Counted from the stretch's first letter, positions 1 through 8,269 are shown. The stretch: 64,000 nucleotides of DNA from AP-15 sp963796155 (GCA_963796155.1 CAWCKT010000001.1:181036-245035); one strand, 5' to 3'. A program made the numbers and translations. Notes: generated from the sequence alone by a model not told the origin.

Positions 1-1
1 C

Positions 2-1036
2 AACCATGTTGTCGCCGAGGGCAGCCCGAACGCCGGGGTCGTCGACGAGATCGAAAACCCGAACCCGATGCCCGGCACCAACAACTGGTACACACAGGAC
101 GGCTATGGTGGCGGCTCCTATGGCAAGCCCTCTTTTGGCGGCGGCAGTTACACGCTGTGCGCTGATGCGACCCAGCCAGGCGTCAAGGCGATCGTCGACT
201 ACCTGACAGCGGTGAAGGTGAAGCCGAATTGCGAACAAGATCATTATTATCTACTTAATAATTATAACCCAGGCTACTACGGCGACGGCACCAGCGCATA
301 TGCCGATATCGGCAATCCAAGCAAAACGGTGTTCACGATCCCGCCATCGAGCGTTAGAAATATCGGCGATGCCCTTTTGGCGAAGAGCATCTCGTTCGCC
401 TATTTCGGCGACCAGTTCAATCTGTACCTCGCCAATCCCTACAACAATTTCGTCACTCCGGCTAGTAGGTACTGCGCGCTTTGTAACTTCTTTCAGTATT
501 CGACCTCGATAATGACCAATCACACGGTGCGCGGCGCGGCGCTGAAGGACACGCTCGATCTATACGCCGACCTGATGAGCGGCAATTTGCCCGCGGTGTC
601 ATTCGTCAAGCCGAGCGGCTATCTCGACGGCCACGCGGGTTCGTCAAAGGTCGATCTGCTCGAAGGCTTCGTCAAAAAGATCGTCGATCTGGCTCAAGCA
701 AACACAACCCTATGGGCCAGCACCGCGATCTTCATCACCATGGACGAAGGTGGTGGGTACTACGATTCGGGTTATGTGCAGCCGCTCGACTATTTCGGCG
801 ACGGGACGCGCATTCCGATGATCGTGATTTCGCCTTACAGCAGGGGCGGGCACATTTCGCACGCCTACACCGACCACGTCTCGGTACTGAAATTCATCGA
901 GGCGAACTGGAATGTTCCGCCGATCACCAAACGCAGCCGCGACAATCTGCCGAACCCGATCACCGGGGCGGACCCCTATAAGCCGACGAATGGGCCGGCG
1001 ATCGGCGATCTGACCGACCTGTTCCAGTTCCCCTAA
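2..1036 (+). CDS. phosphoesterase family protein (phospholipase C / acid phosphatase-like), 5' end outside the window
   Basis: The frame is open from the first bases of the window, so the N terminus, with any signal peptide and the first metal-binding residues, lies upstream. About 344 residues are visible. The family (PF04185) hydrolyses phosphodiesters or phosphomonoesters, usually after export to the periplasm or outside. Supporting motifs are FITMDEGGGYYDSG near visible residue 245, VISPYSRGG about 30 residues later, and TDHVSVLKFIEANW near the end, the usual C-terminal signature of phospholipase C and AcpA-type enzymes. A glycine-rich stretch (YGGGSYGKPSFGGGSY) lies near the visible start. 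Substrate cannot be told. It stands alone; the next gene on this strand is far away. Confidence 0.85.
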   Translation, partial: NHVVAEGSPNAGVVDEIENPNPMPGTNNWYTQDGYGGGSYGKPSFGGGSYTLCADATQPGVKAIVDYLTAVKVKPNCEQDHYYLLNNYNPGYYGDGTSAYADIGNPSKTVFTIPPSSVRNIGDALLAKSISFAYFGDQFNLYLANPYNNFVTPASRYCALCNFFQYSTSIMTNHTVRGAALKDTLDLYADLMSGNLPAVSFVKPSGYLDGHAGSSKVDLLEGFVKKIVDLAQANTTLWASTAIFITMDEGGGYYDSGYVQPLDYFGDGTRIPMIVISPYSRGGHISHAYTDHVSVLKFIEANWNVPPITKRSRDNLPNPITGADPYKPTNGPAIGDLTDLFQFP

Positions 1037-1174
1037 GCCGAAAAAAACAGGGAGCCGGTCTCGCCTCGCGAGAATTCACAAAATTGCAACGCCGGCGCCA
1101 TCGGATTGCAACATATGGTGGGTATCCTCGATGCGCGGCACAAAGAGTGCCAGCCGCAAACCAGGGGATGAACC

Positions 1175-1234
1175 ATGTGGGAATTAATACAGCTTCTCGT
1201 AATTTTCTGTATTCGCCTCTACTTCCGATGCTGA
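1175..1234 (+). CDS. possible 19-residue hydrophobic peptide
   Basis: In the gap after the phosphoesterase an ATG preceded by AGGGGA at a spacing of 6 bases opens a 19-codon frame, MWELIQLLVIFCIRLYFRC, ending in TGA. The peptide is mostly hydrophobic with two basic residues near the end, as in small membrane peptides. The bases here are less GC-rich than the surroundings, which argues against a shadow frame. There is no family match I can name, and a chance frame of this length is quite possible. Confidence 0.2.
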   Translation: MWELIQLLVIFCIRLYFRC

Positions 1235-1249
1235 GGCGCGGATGCCGGC

Positions 1250-2452
1250 TCAGGCGATAACGCCTTCGGCGCGCAGTGCACGGATCTCGGAGTCGCGATA
1301 GCCCGCGCCACGCAGCACCTCGTCACTGTGCTCGCCGACGGCCGGGGCGCGGCGCGGCTTCACCTTCTCCTGGCCTCCAATCCAGATCGGGCTGTTGACG
1401 GTCAGTGAGCTCCCGTCGGCGAACGGCACCACCGCCTCGCTGGCGAGGATCTGCGCGTCGTCGGCAATCTCGTCCATATCGGCGACGATGCCGAAGATCA
1501 GCCCTGCAGAATCGAGGATCGTGCGCCATTCGGCTTGATCTTTGGTCGCGAAAATTCCGTCGAGGATCTGGATCAGTTCGCGCGCATGCGCCTCGCGGGA
1601 CGCGGCCGTTGCGAAGCGCGGATCGTCGAGCAAGCTCAGCCCCAGACATTCCTTCAGCTTCTCCCAGCGCCATTCATCGGCGGCAATCGAGAGCAGGAGC
1701 CAACGCCCGTCACGGCAGCGGTAATGGACCCGGAGCGCATTGATGCCGCGCTCGCGCGGCGGCTGCGGCACGACCTTTTCGCCGCACAGTGCCGCCTGTA
1801 CCGAGCAACCATTGGCCCACAGCCCGTTGGCCAGCAATGACGAGCCGACATAGCCGCCCTTGCCGGTGCGCTCGCGCTGATAGAGTGCTGTGACAATGGC
1901 TCCGTAGGTCGCCATCGCCGAAGGATGGTCGCCCATGCCCGGCAACGACCGCGCCGGTGCGGCATCCTCCCCGGCGCGCACCAGATGCATCAGCCCCGAG
2001 CGCGCCCACCAGGCGGTCGCATCGAAGCCCGGCTTGTCCGCCTCGGGACCCACCTCGCCGTAACCGCTGAACGAGGCGTAGATCAGCCGGTCATTGAGCG
2101 GCGCCAGGTCCTCGTAGGTGATGGCGAGCCGGCGGCGCACCGGCGGCGGATAGTTGGTGATGAATACATCGGCATCGCCAACCAGCCGACGCAGCACGGC
2201 CTGTCCCGCCGGGGCGCGGAGATCGAGCGCCAGGCTCTTCTTGTTGCGCCCGTCGAGCACAAAGCCCGGGTTGCTCGCGAGCCCCGCCCCGACGGGCGGG
2301 GTCGCGCGCCGGCGGTACGGATCGCCGGCACCCGGCGGCTCGATCTTGATCACCTCGGCGCCGAAATCCGACATCACCGTCGCCGCCGCGGGTCCGGCAA
2401 TGAAGCTCGCACAATCGATTACCTTCAGCCCGTCGAAGACGCGCTCAGCCAT
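1250..2452 (-). CDS. CaiB/BaiF (family III) CoA transferase
   Basis: A 400-residue family III CoA transferase, which moves CoA between carboxylic acids through an enzyme-bound aspartyl anhydride. The N terminus (VFDGLKVIDCASFIAGP, then SDFGAEVIKIEPPGAGDP) is the family signature, and GFDATAWW at about residue 167 holds the likely catalytic Asp. The ATG at 2452 is chosen because AGGGGA lies 8 bases upstream; a TTG at 2470 would add six residues and overlap the stop of the preceding hydrolase gene. It forms a two-gene unit with that metallo-beta-lactamase-fold hydrolase. The acid handled cannot be inferred from sequence alone. Confidence 0.88.
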   Translation of the reverse strand: MAERVFDGLKVIDCASFIAGPAAATVMSDFGAEVIKIEPPGAGDPYRRRATPPVGAGLASNPGFVLDGRNKKSLALDLRAPAGQAVLRRLVGDADVFITNYPPPVRRRLAITYEDLAPLNDRLIYASFSGYGEVGPEADKPGFDATAWWARSGLMHLVRAGEDAAPARSLPGMGDHPSAMATYGAIVTALYQRERTGKGGYVGSSLLANGLWANGCSVQAALCGEKVVPQPPRERGINALRVHYRCRDGRWLLLSIAADEWRWEKLKECLGLSLLDDPRFATAASREAHARELIQILDGIFATKDQAEWRTILDSAGLIFGIVADMDEIADDAQILASEAVVPFADGSSLTVNSPIWIGGQEKVKPRRAPAVGEHSDEVLRGAGYRDSEIRALRAEGVIA

Positions 2453-2466
2453 CGCCGATCCCCTCG

Positions 2467-3318
2467 TCAAACCGCGAGGCGGAACGCGTCACCGTCGCGG
2501 ACGACCCGACCCGCTGTCCGACCGGCGAAATGAGTGCCGATGACCAGGGTCGGCGTACCCGCCAGGTCCGCCAACATTGCTTCGCGGGTGCGGCGCGCTT
2601 GGGCCGGATCGGAATCCGCGGTCGAGGACCACTCCGGCCGGGCGATCTGGCAGGGGTGGTGCATGAAGTCGCCGGTAATCAGCGCCTCCTCGCCCTGTGA
2701 GACGATCCGTACGCTTACGTGACCTGGGGTGTGGCCCAAGGTCGGGACGAGGCTGATTTCGTCGCAGATCCGGTGATCGGTCTCAACGAGATCGACGAGG
2801 CCCGCATCCCACACCGGCGCCACCGAATCCGTGAGGACCGCGGTCATGTCCTCCCGTTCATGTTGCTGCGTCCAATGCGCGTACTCGACGCGGCCCATCA
2901 GGTAACGCGCCTTTGGAAAGGTCGGGACCCAGCGGCCGTCGACCAGCATCGTGTTCCACCCGACATGATCGACATGAAGGTGAGTGCAGATGACCGTGTC
3001 GATCGTCTCGCGCGGATAGCCGGCAGCGTCGAGATCCGGGAGGAAACTCGTCTGGAGCCGGTTCCAGCCGGGAATCCGCCGGTTCTCTTTGTCGTTGCCG
3101 AGACAGGTGTCGACAATGATGCGCCGGCTCGGCGTTTCGACGACGAGGGCGTGGATGCTCATCTTCAGTCGGCCCCGCTCATCGGCGAAATCGGGCTGCA
3201 GCCAGCCGATCGCCAGCACTGCCTCATAGGTCGCCTGGGGCAGGATGAACCGGCTGCCGCCGGTGACTTCGAGCTCGACAATCTTGGTGACCGTGACCTC
3301 GCCGACCCGCCATTTCAT
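2467..3318 (-). CDS. MBL-fold metallohydrolase
   Basis: A 283-residue metallo-beta-lactamase-fold hydrolase with all the zinc ligands: HLHVDH at residues 113-118, the His of GHTPGH at 195-200, Asp 217 in ITGDFMHHP and His 263 in GTHF. The layout resembles the lactonase-like branch of the family (AttM/AiiA relatives) rather than glyoxalase II or true beta-lactamases. There is no signal peptide, so it should be cytoplasmic. It lies 15 bases after the FKBP gene on the same strand and runs directly into the CoA transferase, so the three may be co-transcribed. Substrate unknown; a lactone or thioester would fit the setting. Confidence 0.85.
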   Translation of the reverse strand: MKWRVGEVTVTKIVELEVTGGSRFILPQATYEAVLAIGWLQPDFADERGRLKMSIHALVVETPSRRIIVDTCLGNDKENRRIPGWNRLQTSFLPDLDAAGYPRETIDTVICTHLHVDHVGWNTMLVDGRWVPTFPKARYLMGRVEYAHWTQQHEREDMTAVLTDSVAPVWDAGLVDLVETDHRICDEISLVPTLGHTPGHVSVRIVSQGEEALITGDFMHHPCQIARPEWSSTADSDPAQARRTREAMLADLAGTPTLVIGTHFAGRTAGRVVRDGDAFRLAV

Positions 3319-3333
3319 GATCGCTGCGACGGG

Positions 3334-3777
3334 TTACTGCACTTGCAGGAGCTCGACGTCGAAGATCAAGGTCGCGTTGGGCGGGATCACCCCGCCGGCG
3401 CCGCGGGCGCCATAGCCGAGTTCGGGCGGGATGGTCAGGGTGCGCTTGCCGCCGACCTTCATGCCTGCCACCCCCTCGTCCCAGCCGGCAATGACCTGAT
3501 GCTGGCCAAGGGTGAACTGGAACGGCTGCCCGCGGTCGACCGAGCTGTCGAACTTCTTGCCCTTGGCGCCGTTGTCCGACAGCCACCCCGTGTAATGCAC
3601 GGAGACTTTGTTGCCGGACCTGGCGGCGGCGCCCTCGCCGGTCTTGGTGTCGGTGTATTTCAGTCCGTCTGGCATCTCGATCACCTGGTTGTCTGCCGCG
3701 TCCGATCGCCCGGCGGGCGCAGAAACGGCGAGGACGGCGAGCGCCAGAGCGGCGCCGGCGAGTCGGATCGATATCAT
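3334..3777 (-). CDS. FKBP-type peptidyl-prolyl cis-trans isomerase, exported
   Basis: A 147-residue protein with a clear signal peptide (basic start, hydrophobic ALALAVLAVSAPAG core, likely cleavage near residue 28) followed by one complete FKBP domain. Hallmarks are SVHYTGWL, KFDSSVDRGQPFQF, VIAGWDEGVAGMKVGGKR, IPPELGYG and IFDVELL at the end. It should catalyse proline isomerisation during folding in the periplasm. Its start faces the thiamine-diphosphate enzyme gene across a 69-base divergent intergenic region that must hold both promoters. Confidence 0.93.
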   Translation of the reverse strand: MISIRLAGAALALAVLAVSAPAGRSDAADNQVIEMPDGLKYTDTKTGEGAAARSGNKVSVHYTGWLSDNGAKGKKFDSSVDRGQPFQFTLGQHQVIAGWDEGVAGMKVGGKRTLTIPPELGYGARGAGGVIPPNATLIFDVELLQVQ

Positions 3778-3846
3778 GATTCTTCGGGATCCGCCTATGT
3801 TACGCGGCCATCGGGCCCTTCTTAGTCAGCGCGGGAGGAGATTGCA

Positions 3847-5433
3847 ATGTCGAGCCATCGCCCCTCGAGGAGCCGGCCGACGGTGCGTGATCAGGTCTTC
3901 GACCTTTTCCGCGCCTTCGAGACGAAGACGATCTTCGGCAATCCCGGATCGACGGAATTGCCGATGTTCCGCGATTTTCCCGCCGATTTCCGTTATGTGC
4001 TCGCCCTGCAGGAAGTGGTGGCGGTCGGCATGGCCGATGGCTATGCCCAGGCGACCCGCAATGCCGGCTTGCTTAACCTGCATTCCGCCACGGGGCTCGG
4101 CCACGCCTTGGGGGCCGTCTTCACCGCCTACAAGAACCAGACGCCGCTGGTGATCATCGCCGGCCAGCAGGCGCGCTCGATCCTGCCTTTCGAGCCTTTT
4201 CTGTTCGCCGAAAGGGCGGCCGAGTTCCCGCGGCCCTATGTCAAATGGAGCTGCGAGCCGGCGCGCGCCGAAGATGTCCCGGCGGCGGTCGCGCGCGCTT
4301 ATTACACTGCGATGCAGCCGCCGCGCGGTCCGACCTTCGTCTCTGTTCCGGTCGACGACTGGGACCGCTTCTGTGACCCGGTCGAGCCGCGCCGGCTCGG
4401 GGCGGCCATTCGCGGCGACCCGGAATTGCTGGCGGAATTGGCCGAAACGCTGAGCGCCTGCGCGCGTCCGGTCTTTGTTGTCGGCGCGGCGGTGGCGCGC
4501 GACGACGCGTGGGACGAGGTCGTAGCCCTCGCCGAACGGCATCGGGCCACAGTCTGGGTCGCTCCGAACTCGGGACGCAACAGCTTTCCCGAGGACCACC
4601 CGCTGTTCGCCGGCTTTCTCGCTGCCGACCGCGCGAAGATCGTCGCGAGCCTCGCAGGCCACGACCTGATCCTGGTGCTGGGCGCGCCGGTCTTCACCTA
4701 TCACGTCGAGGGTTTCGGCCCGCATATTCCGCAAGGCGCCCGCCTCTTCCAGCTCGTCGACGATCCCGCAGCGGCAGCCTGGGCACCCGTCGGTACCGCC
4801 GTCGTCACCGGCCTGAAATCCGGCATCCGCGATCTGTTGAGCGGGCCCGATCCTCGGCTCCGCCCAGCCCCGAAAGCGCGCGTGCCGAGCCCCCTCCTGT
4901 CGGGCCCGGGCCTGACCGACGCCTATCTGATGCAGCAGGTCGCCTTGCTGCGGCCCAAGAGCAGCATCATCGTCGAGGAAGCGCCGAGCAGCCGCAGCGC
5001 GATGCACGATTATCTGCCGATCGTCGACCGCGACGGCTTCTACACTTGCGCCAGCGGCGGTCTCGGCCATGGCCTGCCGGCGGCGATCGGTATTGCACTG
5101 GCTCGCCCGCGCGAGAAGGTGATCGCGCTGTTGGGCGACGGTTCCAGCATGTACGCGATCCAAGGACTGTGGACGGCGGCTCAACTGGCACTGGGAATTA
5201 CATTTGTCATTATCAAGAACCGGCGCTACGAGGCGCTCCTCGAATTCGGCCGGCACTTCGGACTGCAGCGCACCGTCGGCACCAGCCTCCCTGACATCGA
5301 TTTCTGCGCCTTGGCTCGCGGTCAGGGCGTCAAGACGATAGCCGTCGAACGCGCCGACACGCTCGACGACGCACTGCGCACCGCCTTCGCCACGCTTTCA
5401 AAGCCGACCCTCGTGGAAGTCGCGGTCGACTGA
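3847..5433 (+). CDS. mdlC: benzoylformate decarboxylase-like thiamine diphosphate enzyme
   Basis: A 528-residue ThDP-dependent 2-oxo-acid decarboxylase, the same length as Pseudomonas benzoylformate decarboxylase. Visible signatures are GNPGSTELP at residues 31-39 (with the Ser that contacts substrate in BFDC), the cofactor-activating Glu 56 in LQEVVAVGMADGYA, His 79 in NLHSATGLGHALG, a second active-site His in FTYHVEGFGP, and the GDGSSMYAIQ ThDP/Mg-binding motif near residue 429. This set matches BFDC better than acetolactate synthase or pyruvate decarboxylase. The reaction would be phenylglyoxylate to benzaldehyde plus CO2. RBS GGGAGGAG precedes the ATG. No mandelate genes are adjacent, so substrate is inferred. 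Confidence 0.85.
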   Translation: MSSHRPSRSRPTVRDQVFDLFRAFETKTIFGNPGSTELPMFRDFPADFRYVLALQEVVAVGMADGYAQATRNAGLLNLHSATGLGHALGAVFTAYKNQTPLVIIAGQQARSILPFEPFLFAERAAEFPRPYVKWSCEPARAEDVPAAVARAYYTAMQPPRGPTFVSVPVDDWDRFCDPVEPRRLGAAIRGDPELLAELAETLSACARPVFVVGAAVARDDAWDEVVALAERHRATVWVAPNSGRNSFPEDHPLFAGFLAADRAKIVASLAGHDLILVLGAPVFTYHVEGFGPHIPQGARLFQLVDDPAAAAWAPVGTAVVTGLKSGIRDLLSGPDPRLRPAPKARVPSPLLSGPGLTDAYLMQQVALLRPKSSIIVEEAPSSRSAMHDYLPIVDRDGFYTCASGGLGHGLPAAIGIALARPREKVIALLGDGSSMYAIQGLWTAAQLALGITFVIIKNRRYEALLEFGRHFGLQRTVGTSLPDIDFCALARGQGVKTIAVERADTLDDALRTAFATLSKPTLVEVAVD

Positions 5434-5475
5434 AGCTATAGTCTTGGCTTCACGTTTCCCGCTATCGGCAGACCT

Positions 5476-5859
5476 TCAGCCGGGGAGGGCGCCAACGAAC
5501 TCTACGACGTGCGCGGCGGCCTCGGCAGGTTTCTCCACTAGGACCTCGTGACCACAGTCGAGCTCTACCACCCTGCTCCCCGGATAATTTGCGGCTATCG
5601 CCCTTTGCACAGCGGGGCCCAGGAGCTCGTCGGCTTTGCCGGCCAGCGCCAAAGTTGGCGTCACGAGAGACCGGCCCGTGATCCGATGCTCGAAAGAAGT
5701 CGACAGCATGCGTAAGGTGGTTTCCAGGGCGTACCGCGATGCCTTCGCGGCGTCATCGGCGTATTCGTCAAGCAGAGCAGGATCGGGATCCACAGCAAAC
5801 ATTTCCGGTACCTGCCGAAGCCTCTCGCGATCGCCGGCACGCCCCGCCCACGCGGCGCG
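5476..5859 (-). pseudogene. alpha/beta hydrolase, C-terminal fragment
   Basis: Only the C-terminal part of an alpha/beta hydrolase is readable: VTPTLALAGKADELLGP is the strand-loop carrying the acid residue, and VVELDCGHEVLVEKP holds the catalytic His. An ATG at 5802 would give 108 residues, but homology-like sequence continues upstream in the same frame to about 5859 (AWAGRAGDRERL). The nucleophile-elbow half with the catalytic Ser is missing and the frame reaches a stop in unrelated sequence near 5946. It therefore cannot be an active hydrolase. It is convergent with the benzoylformate decarboxylase gene, 42 bases away. Confidence 0.65.
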
Positions 5860-5979
5860 CGACCTGCTCGAAGCGGTTTGCGAAGGCTTTATCGGGGGCT
5901 CAGAAAACCCTGATCTGCAGCAAGCGAAGCACTTCTCGCCGAGCTAGCATGATCGGGCGCGTCGTGACCCGCATCAGCG

Positions 5980-6021
5980 GTCCTCGACGAGCCGACGCTG
6001 GCGGAAGTCGCCGTCGATTGA
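5980..6021 (+). pseudogene. remnant of the 3' end of a ThDP-enzyme gene
   Basis: The last codons, EPTLAEVAVD plus TGA, mirror the C terminus KPTLVEVAVD of the benzoylformate decarboxylase gene that ends at 5433. By hand alignment 27 of 33 bases match, with most changes silent or conservative. Upstream the similarity fades into non-coding sequence. I read it as the surviving tail of a second ThDP-enzyme gene or a partial copy of the first. It ends 12 bases from the stop codon of the VapB antitoxin gene. Confidence 0.5.
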
Positions 6022-6033
6022 GATGCGACGGCT

Positions 6034-6321
6034 TCATGCCTCGACCGCGAACCGGTACTGCCGGCCGCGCCTCTGGCCGAAGCGCGCGATACGCTCATCG
6101 GGCTCGACATCGAGAGCCGGCGCGATGAGGTCCACGTCTTCGCGTACCCGCACCGATCCCCGGTGTGCGCCGAACAGGGAGCCGGCGCGCGTGTTCTCCT
6201 CAAGCAGGCGCCGCATAGCTAAGGCGACTGCTTCGGTCTTGTTGCCATTGGTCAGCTTGTTGGCTGCTTCCTCAATGAGGGCAACGACTTCCGGCCGGTT
6301 GATGGTGACCACGTTCGCCAT
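6034..6321 (-). CDS. vapB: VapB-type antitoxin (Rv0623-like), no toxin partner
   Basis: A 95-residue protein. VVTINRPEVVALIEEAANKL then KTEAVALAMRRLLEE is the ribbon-helix-helix-like start of the PSK/Rv0623 VapB family, followed by VRVREDVDLIAPALDVEP, the toxin-binding tail. In such pairs the VapC toxin follows directly. Here the stop codon overlaps an ATG (ATGA), the usual vapBC junction, but the frame after it has no PIN-domain features and runs into the copied ThDP-gene tail within about 15 bases. The toxin has been lost, so the antitoxin is an orphan. A palindrome upstream is a likely operator. Confidence 0.75.
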   Translation of the reverse strand: MANVVTINRPEVVALIEEAANKLTNGNKTEAVALAMRRLLEENTRAGSLFGAHRGSVRVREDVDLIAPALDVEPDERIARFGQRRGRQYRFAVEA

Positions 6322-6338
6322 GGACCTTTATCTTTCAT

Positions 6339-6362
6339 CATTACACACGTACTTATGTAATG
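6339..6362. promoter_or_regulatory. inverted repeat upstream of vapB, likely operator
   Basis: CATTACA and TGTAATG form perfect 7-base arms around a 10-base spacer, 18 bases upstream of the vapB start on the minus strand. Toxin-antitoxin operons are autorepressed through such sites. The transposon target duplication begins 7 bases beyond the far arm, so the insertion cut off whatever lay upstream. Confidence 0.5.
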
Positions 6363-6368
6363 CCTTCG

Positions 6369-6376
6369 GTCCCGGG
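6369..6376. repeat. 8-bp target-site duplication, left copy
   Basis: GTCCCGGG directly flanks the left end of the IS1595-type element. The identical octamer directly follows the right end (9287-9294). Eight bases is the duplication length expected for the IS1595 family. Confidence 0.8.
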
Positions 6377-6398
6377 GGCGATGTTACACTTGACATAG
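6377..6398 (+). repeat. left terminal inverted repeat of the IS1595-type element
   Basis: GGCG followed by ATGTTACACTTGACATAG; the 18-base part matches the complement of the right end exactly. It contains TTGACA reading into the element, although a well-spaced -10 box does not follow. Confidence 0.8.
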
Positions 6399-6484
6399 CA
6401 GCACCTATATATAGGGTCCACCACCGGATCGGGATGCGGGAGTGGTTACGCGCTCTCGCGCCAACGGGGGCTAGGGTGCTGGTC

Positions 6485-7215
6485 ATGTTGCACGCCTACA
6501 TCGACGACAGCGGCACGCATGACGATGCGGAGGTTGTCTCAATGGGTGCGTTTGTGGCGCGCTTTGAAGATTGGGTTTCGTTCGAACTCGATTGGTGTGC
6601 GATTTTGGACCGCGAGCCTATTGAAGCGTTCCACATGTCACATTGCGAGGCAGGCGGTAAGCCATTCGATTGGTCGTGGGCACGCCGCGCAGCGCTCATT
6701 CACGATCTGCGGCACGTCATCATCCGGTATCAGATGCTCGGAACCGCATTCTCGATTTCAAGAAAGGATTGGGATGCGATTATCATAGGGGCGGTCCGCG
6801 AACATTTTGGGAATGCAATCGAGTTTGCGTTCGGCGGTGCCATTGGTCAATTGGTTTCATATCTGCGCCGGTTATGGCCAAAAGAAAAGCTGGCAATTAT
6901 TGTTGATGACCAAAAGCAGCGTAAAGAAGATCTTCAGAGAATTGCGGGCCACTACGCCGATCTAAAGGGTTTATACCCAGAGATTGAGAGCCTTGCGTTT
7001 GCATCCATGCAAAAATGTGTGCCGTTGCAAGCAGCAGACATGATCGCGGATGGGACTCCTAGCGATACGCTCTGGAGTGGTTAAAAACTGGCGGGAAGGC
7101 CGTAGCGCGCGCTCATTTTCGCGATTTTCTCGGGAACGCCCCGATCGTCGGCGCCATCATGGGACGCGCAGAAATCGAGAAGCAGGTTGCAGCGGGATAT
7201 GTTCCTCTACTTTGA
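6485..7215 (+). pseudogene. DUF3800 domain protein, frameshifted passenger gene
   Basis: The frame starts MLHAYIDDSGTHDD, the acidic first strand of DUF3800 proteins, which have an RNase H-like fold and are often carried on mobile elements. EFAFGGAIGQLVSYL, KLAIIVDDQKQR and VPLQAADMIA follow as expected. After LQAADMIA a 2-base insertion near 7044 shifts the frame, and the restored frame has a TAG a few codons on. Past it the original C terminus is readable (RYALEWLKTGGKAVARAHFR to GYVPLL, stop at 7215). Insertion plus nonsense point to real decay. Function unknown; nuclease activity is suspected from the fold. The ATG at 6485 is the best start. Confidence 0.75.
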
Positions 7216-7380
7216 TCGCTTTGGCTTCGGCGGTTCGGAAGCGCGTTTCGTGGCGGCAACCTTGCGTAACACGCGCTCAAAGTTTTCGCCCTGCCTATCG
7301 GCACCGACTTCGCGGGCGAGGTCGGTGAACCGCTTGAACTCCTCGGGATCGTCTGGCTGCGGTTTGGGCTTGCGTGGCAT
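7207..7380 (-). CDS. small basic conserved protein, transposon passenger
   Basis: A 57-residue protein starting MPRKPKPQPDDPEEFKRF and continuing DLAREVGADRQGENFERVLRKV, ending in a basic tail. The pattern (basic proline-rich head, amphipathic middle) resembles small proteins I have seen encoded beside DUF3800 genes, so it may work with that protein. The ATG at 7380 is preferred over the one at 7392 by resemblance. Its last 9 bases overlap the tail of the broken DUF3800 gene in convergent orientation. Function unknown. Confidence 0.55.
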   Translation of the reverse strand: MPRKPKPQPDDPEEFKRFTDLAREVGADRQGENFERVLRKVAATKRASEPPKPKRSK

Positions 7381-7381
7381 A

Positions 7382-7666
7382 CTACCGGCCATAGGGATTG
7401 TTTGGATTGATAAACGACCGGGGTTGCCCTGGCGTCGTCACTGTGTAGCCGCCACCGACCGGGTTTGGATCAATAAAGCTCTGCGGTTGTCCAGGGGTTG
7501 TCACGGTATAACCCCCGCCGAATGGATTTGGGTTGACGAAGGTCGGAGACTGGCCCGGCGTTGTAATGGTGTAGCCACGATTGTATGGGTTTTGCGATCC
7601 TTGGGCGTATGCGCCCTGACTCAGGAACATCGATATGGCAGCCAATACGCAAGCCAGCTTCTTCAT
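7382..7666 (-). CDS. secreted triple-repeat protein, transposon passenger
   Basis: A 94-residue protein with a typical signal peptide (MKKLACVLAAISMFLSQGAYAQ, cleavage after AYA) and a mature part built almost wholly from three imperfect 19-residue repeats: GYTITTPGQSPTFVNPNPF, then GYTVTTPGQPQSFIDPNPV, then GYTVTTPGQPRSFINPNNP. Asn, Pro, Gly and Thr dominate and there is no cysteine. The ATG at 7666 is preferred because GAGAGG lies 9 bases upstream; the ATG at 7675 has no room for an RBS. Export to the periplasm or beyond is likely. Function unknown. It starts just upstream of the 57-residue gene on the same strand. Confidence 0.7.
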   Translation of the reverse strand: MKKLACVLAAISMFLSQGAYAQGSQNPYNRGYTITTPGQSPTFVNPNPFGGGYTVTTPGQPQSFIDPNPVGGGYTVTTPGQPRSFINPNNPYGR

Positions 7667-7845
7667 GTGACGCATCCTCTCAAAAGTACGCTAGTCGCCG
7701 CACCGCTTGCGGTTTGCCGGAGGATAGCGGATCACGATGGCGACGGGAATGCTCATGCCTAAGCAGCTTCCGGCCCCGCCTGCGCCGATGCACGATACGG
7801 TATGGCGTGAGGCGACCCTTGAAGACGCAGCATTTGGCGAACTAT

Positions 7846-8127
7846 TCAAAGCTCCCCCACTTCCAGCCGAGTGGTTAGCTCAGAGAAAAAGCGGTCAACG
7901 GCAACCTGGACAGTTGCCAGGGGCACTTCCAAACCCTTGTTTTTGGCATCAGCCTCCTTGCGTTCAAGTCGCGCGGTCACACGAGACACCATGTCCTCGA
8001 GCGCGACCTTCGGTTCGTCGAAGGTGTTGGCATATCGTCCAATCAGTTCTTGCAAGATTTCCCAAAGCGCGCGCCGTTCAGCGAGTTGTGTCCGCAGCGC
8101 GAGCTTGTATAGCTCTTCGTCGTCCAT
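7846..8127 (-). CDS. hypothetical protein, transposon passenger
   Basis: A 93-residue, charged, largely helical protein (DDEELYKLALRTQLAERRALWEIL, later LATVQVAVDRFFSELTTRLE). An ATG at 8127 follows AGGAG at 8 bases and is better than the upstream start at 8154. It has no recognisable domain. It lies between the transposase and the secreted repeat protein, all on the minus strand, so the cargo may share a transcript. It could be a regulator or accessory factor of the element, but nothing in the sequence decides this. Confidence 0.5.
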   Translation of the reverse strand: MDDEELYKLALRTQLAERRALWEILQELIGRYANTFDEPKVALEDMVSRVTARLERKEADAKNKGLEVPLATVQVAVDRFFSELTTRLEVGEL

Positions 8128-8269
8128 GAATTTCGCTCCTGAGTTGGTTGGCACCTATCAGGATAGCGAAGGCGGGGGCGAGCGTCATGGCTCGTCCCCG
8201 CTACGGAACGGCAATTCGAGTTGGCGCGGATCGGCTGCGGGCTGGGGTCGGCGACGGTTGTGCCGCACC

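Noticed and set aside
3826..5256. 476-codon minus-strand frame opposite the benzoylformate decarboxylase gene
   Set aside because: The plus strand has unmistakable ThDP-enzyme motifs; the reverse frame has none.
6390..6413. TTGACA in the left transposon end with TATATA as a promoter
   Set aside because: The spacer is only about 12 bases, too short for a standard promoter. The TTGACA is a fixed part of the terminal repeat.
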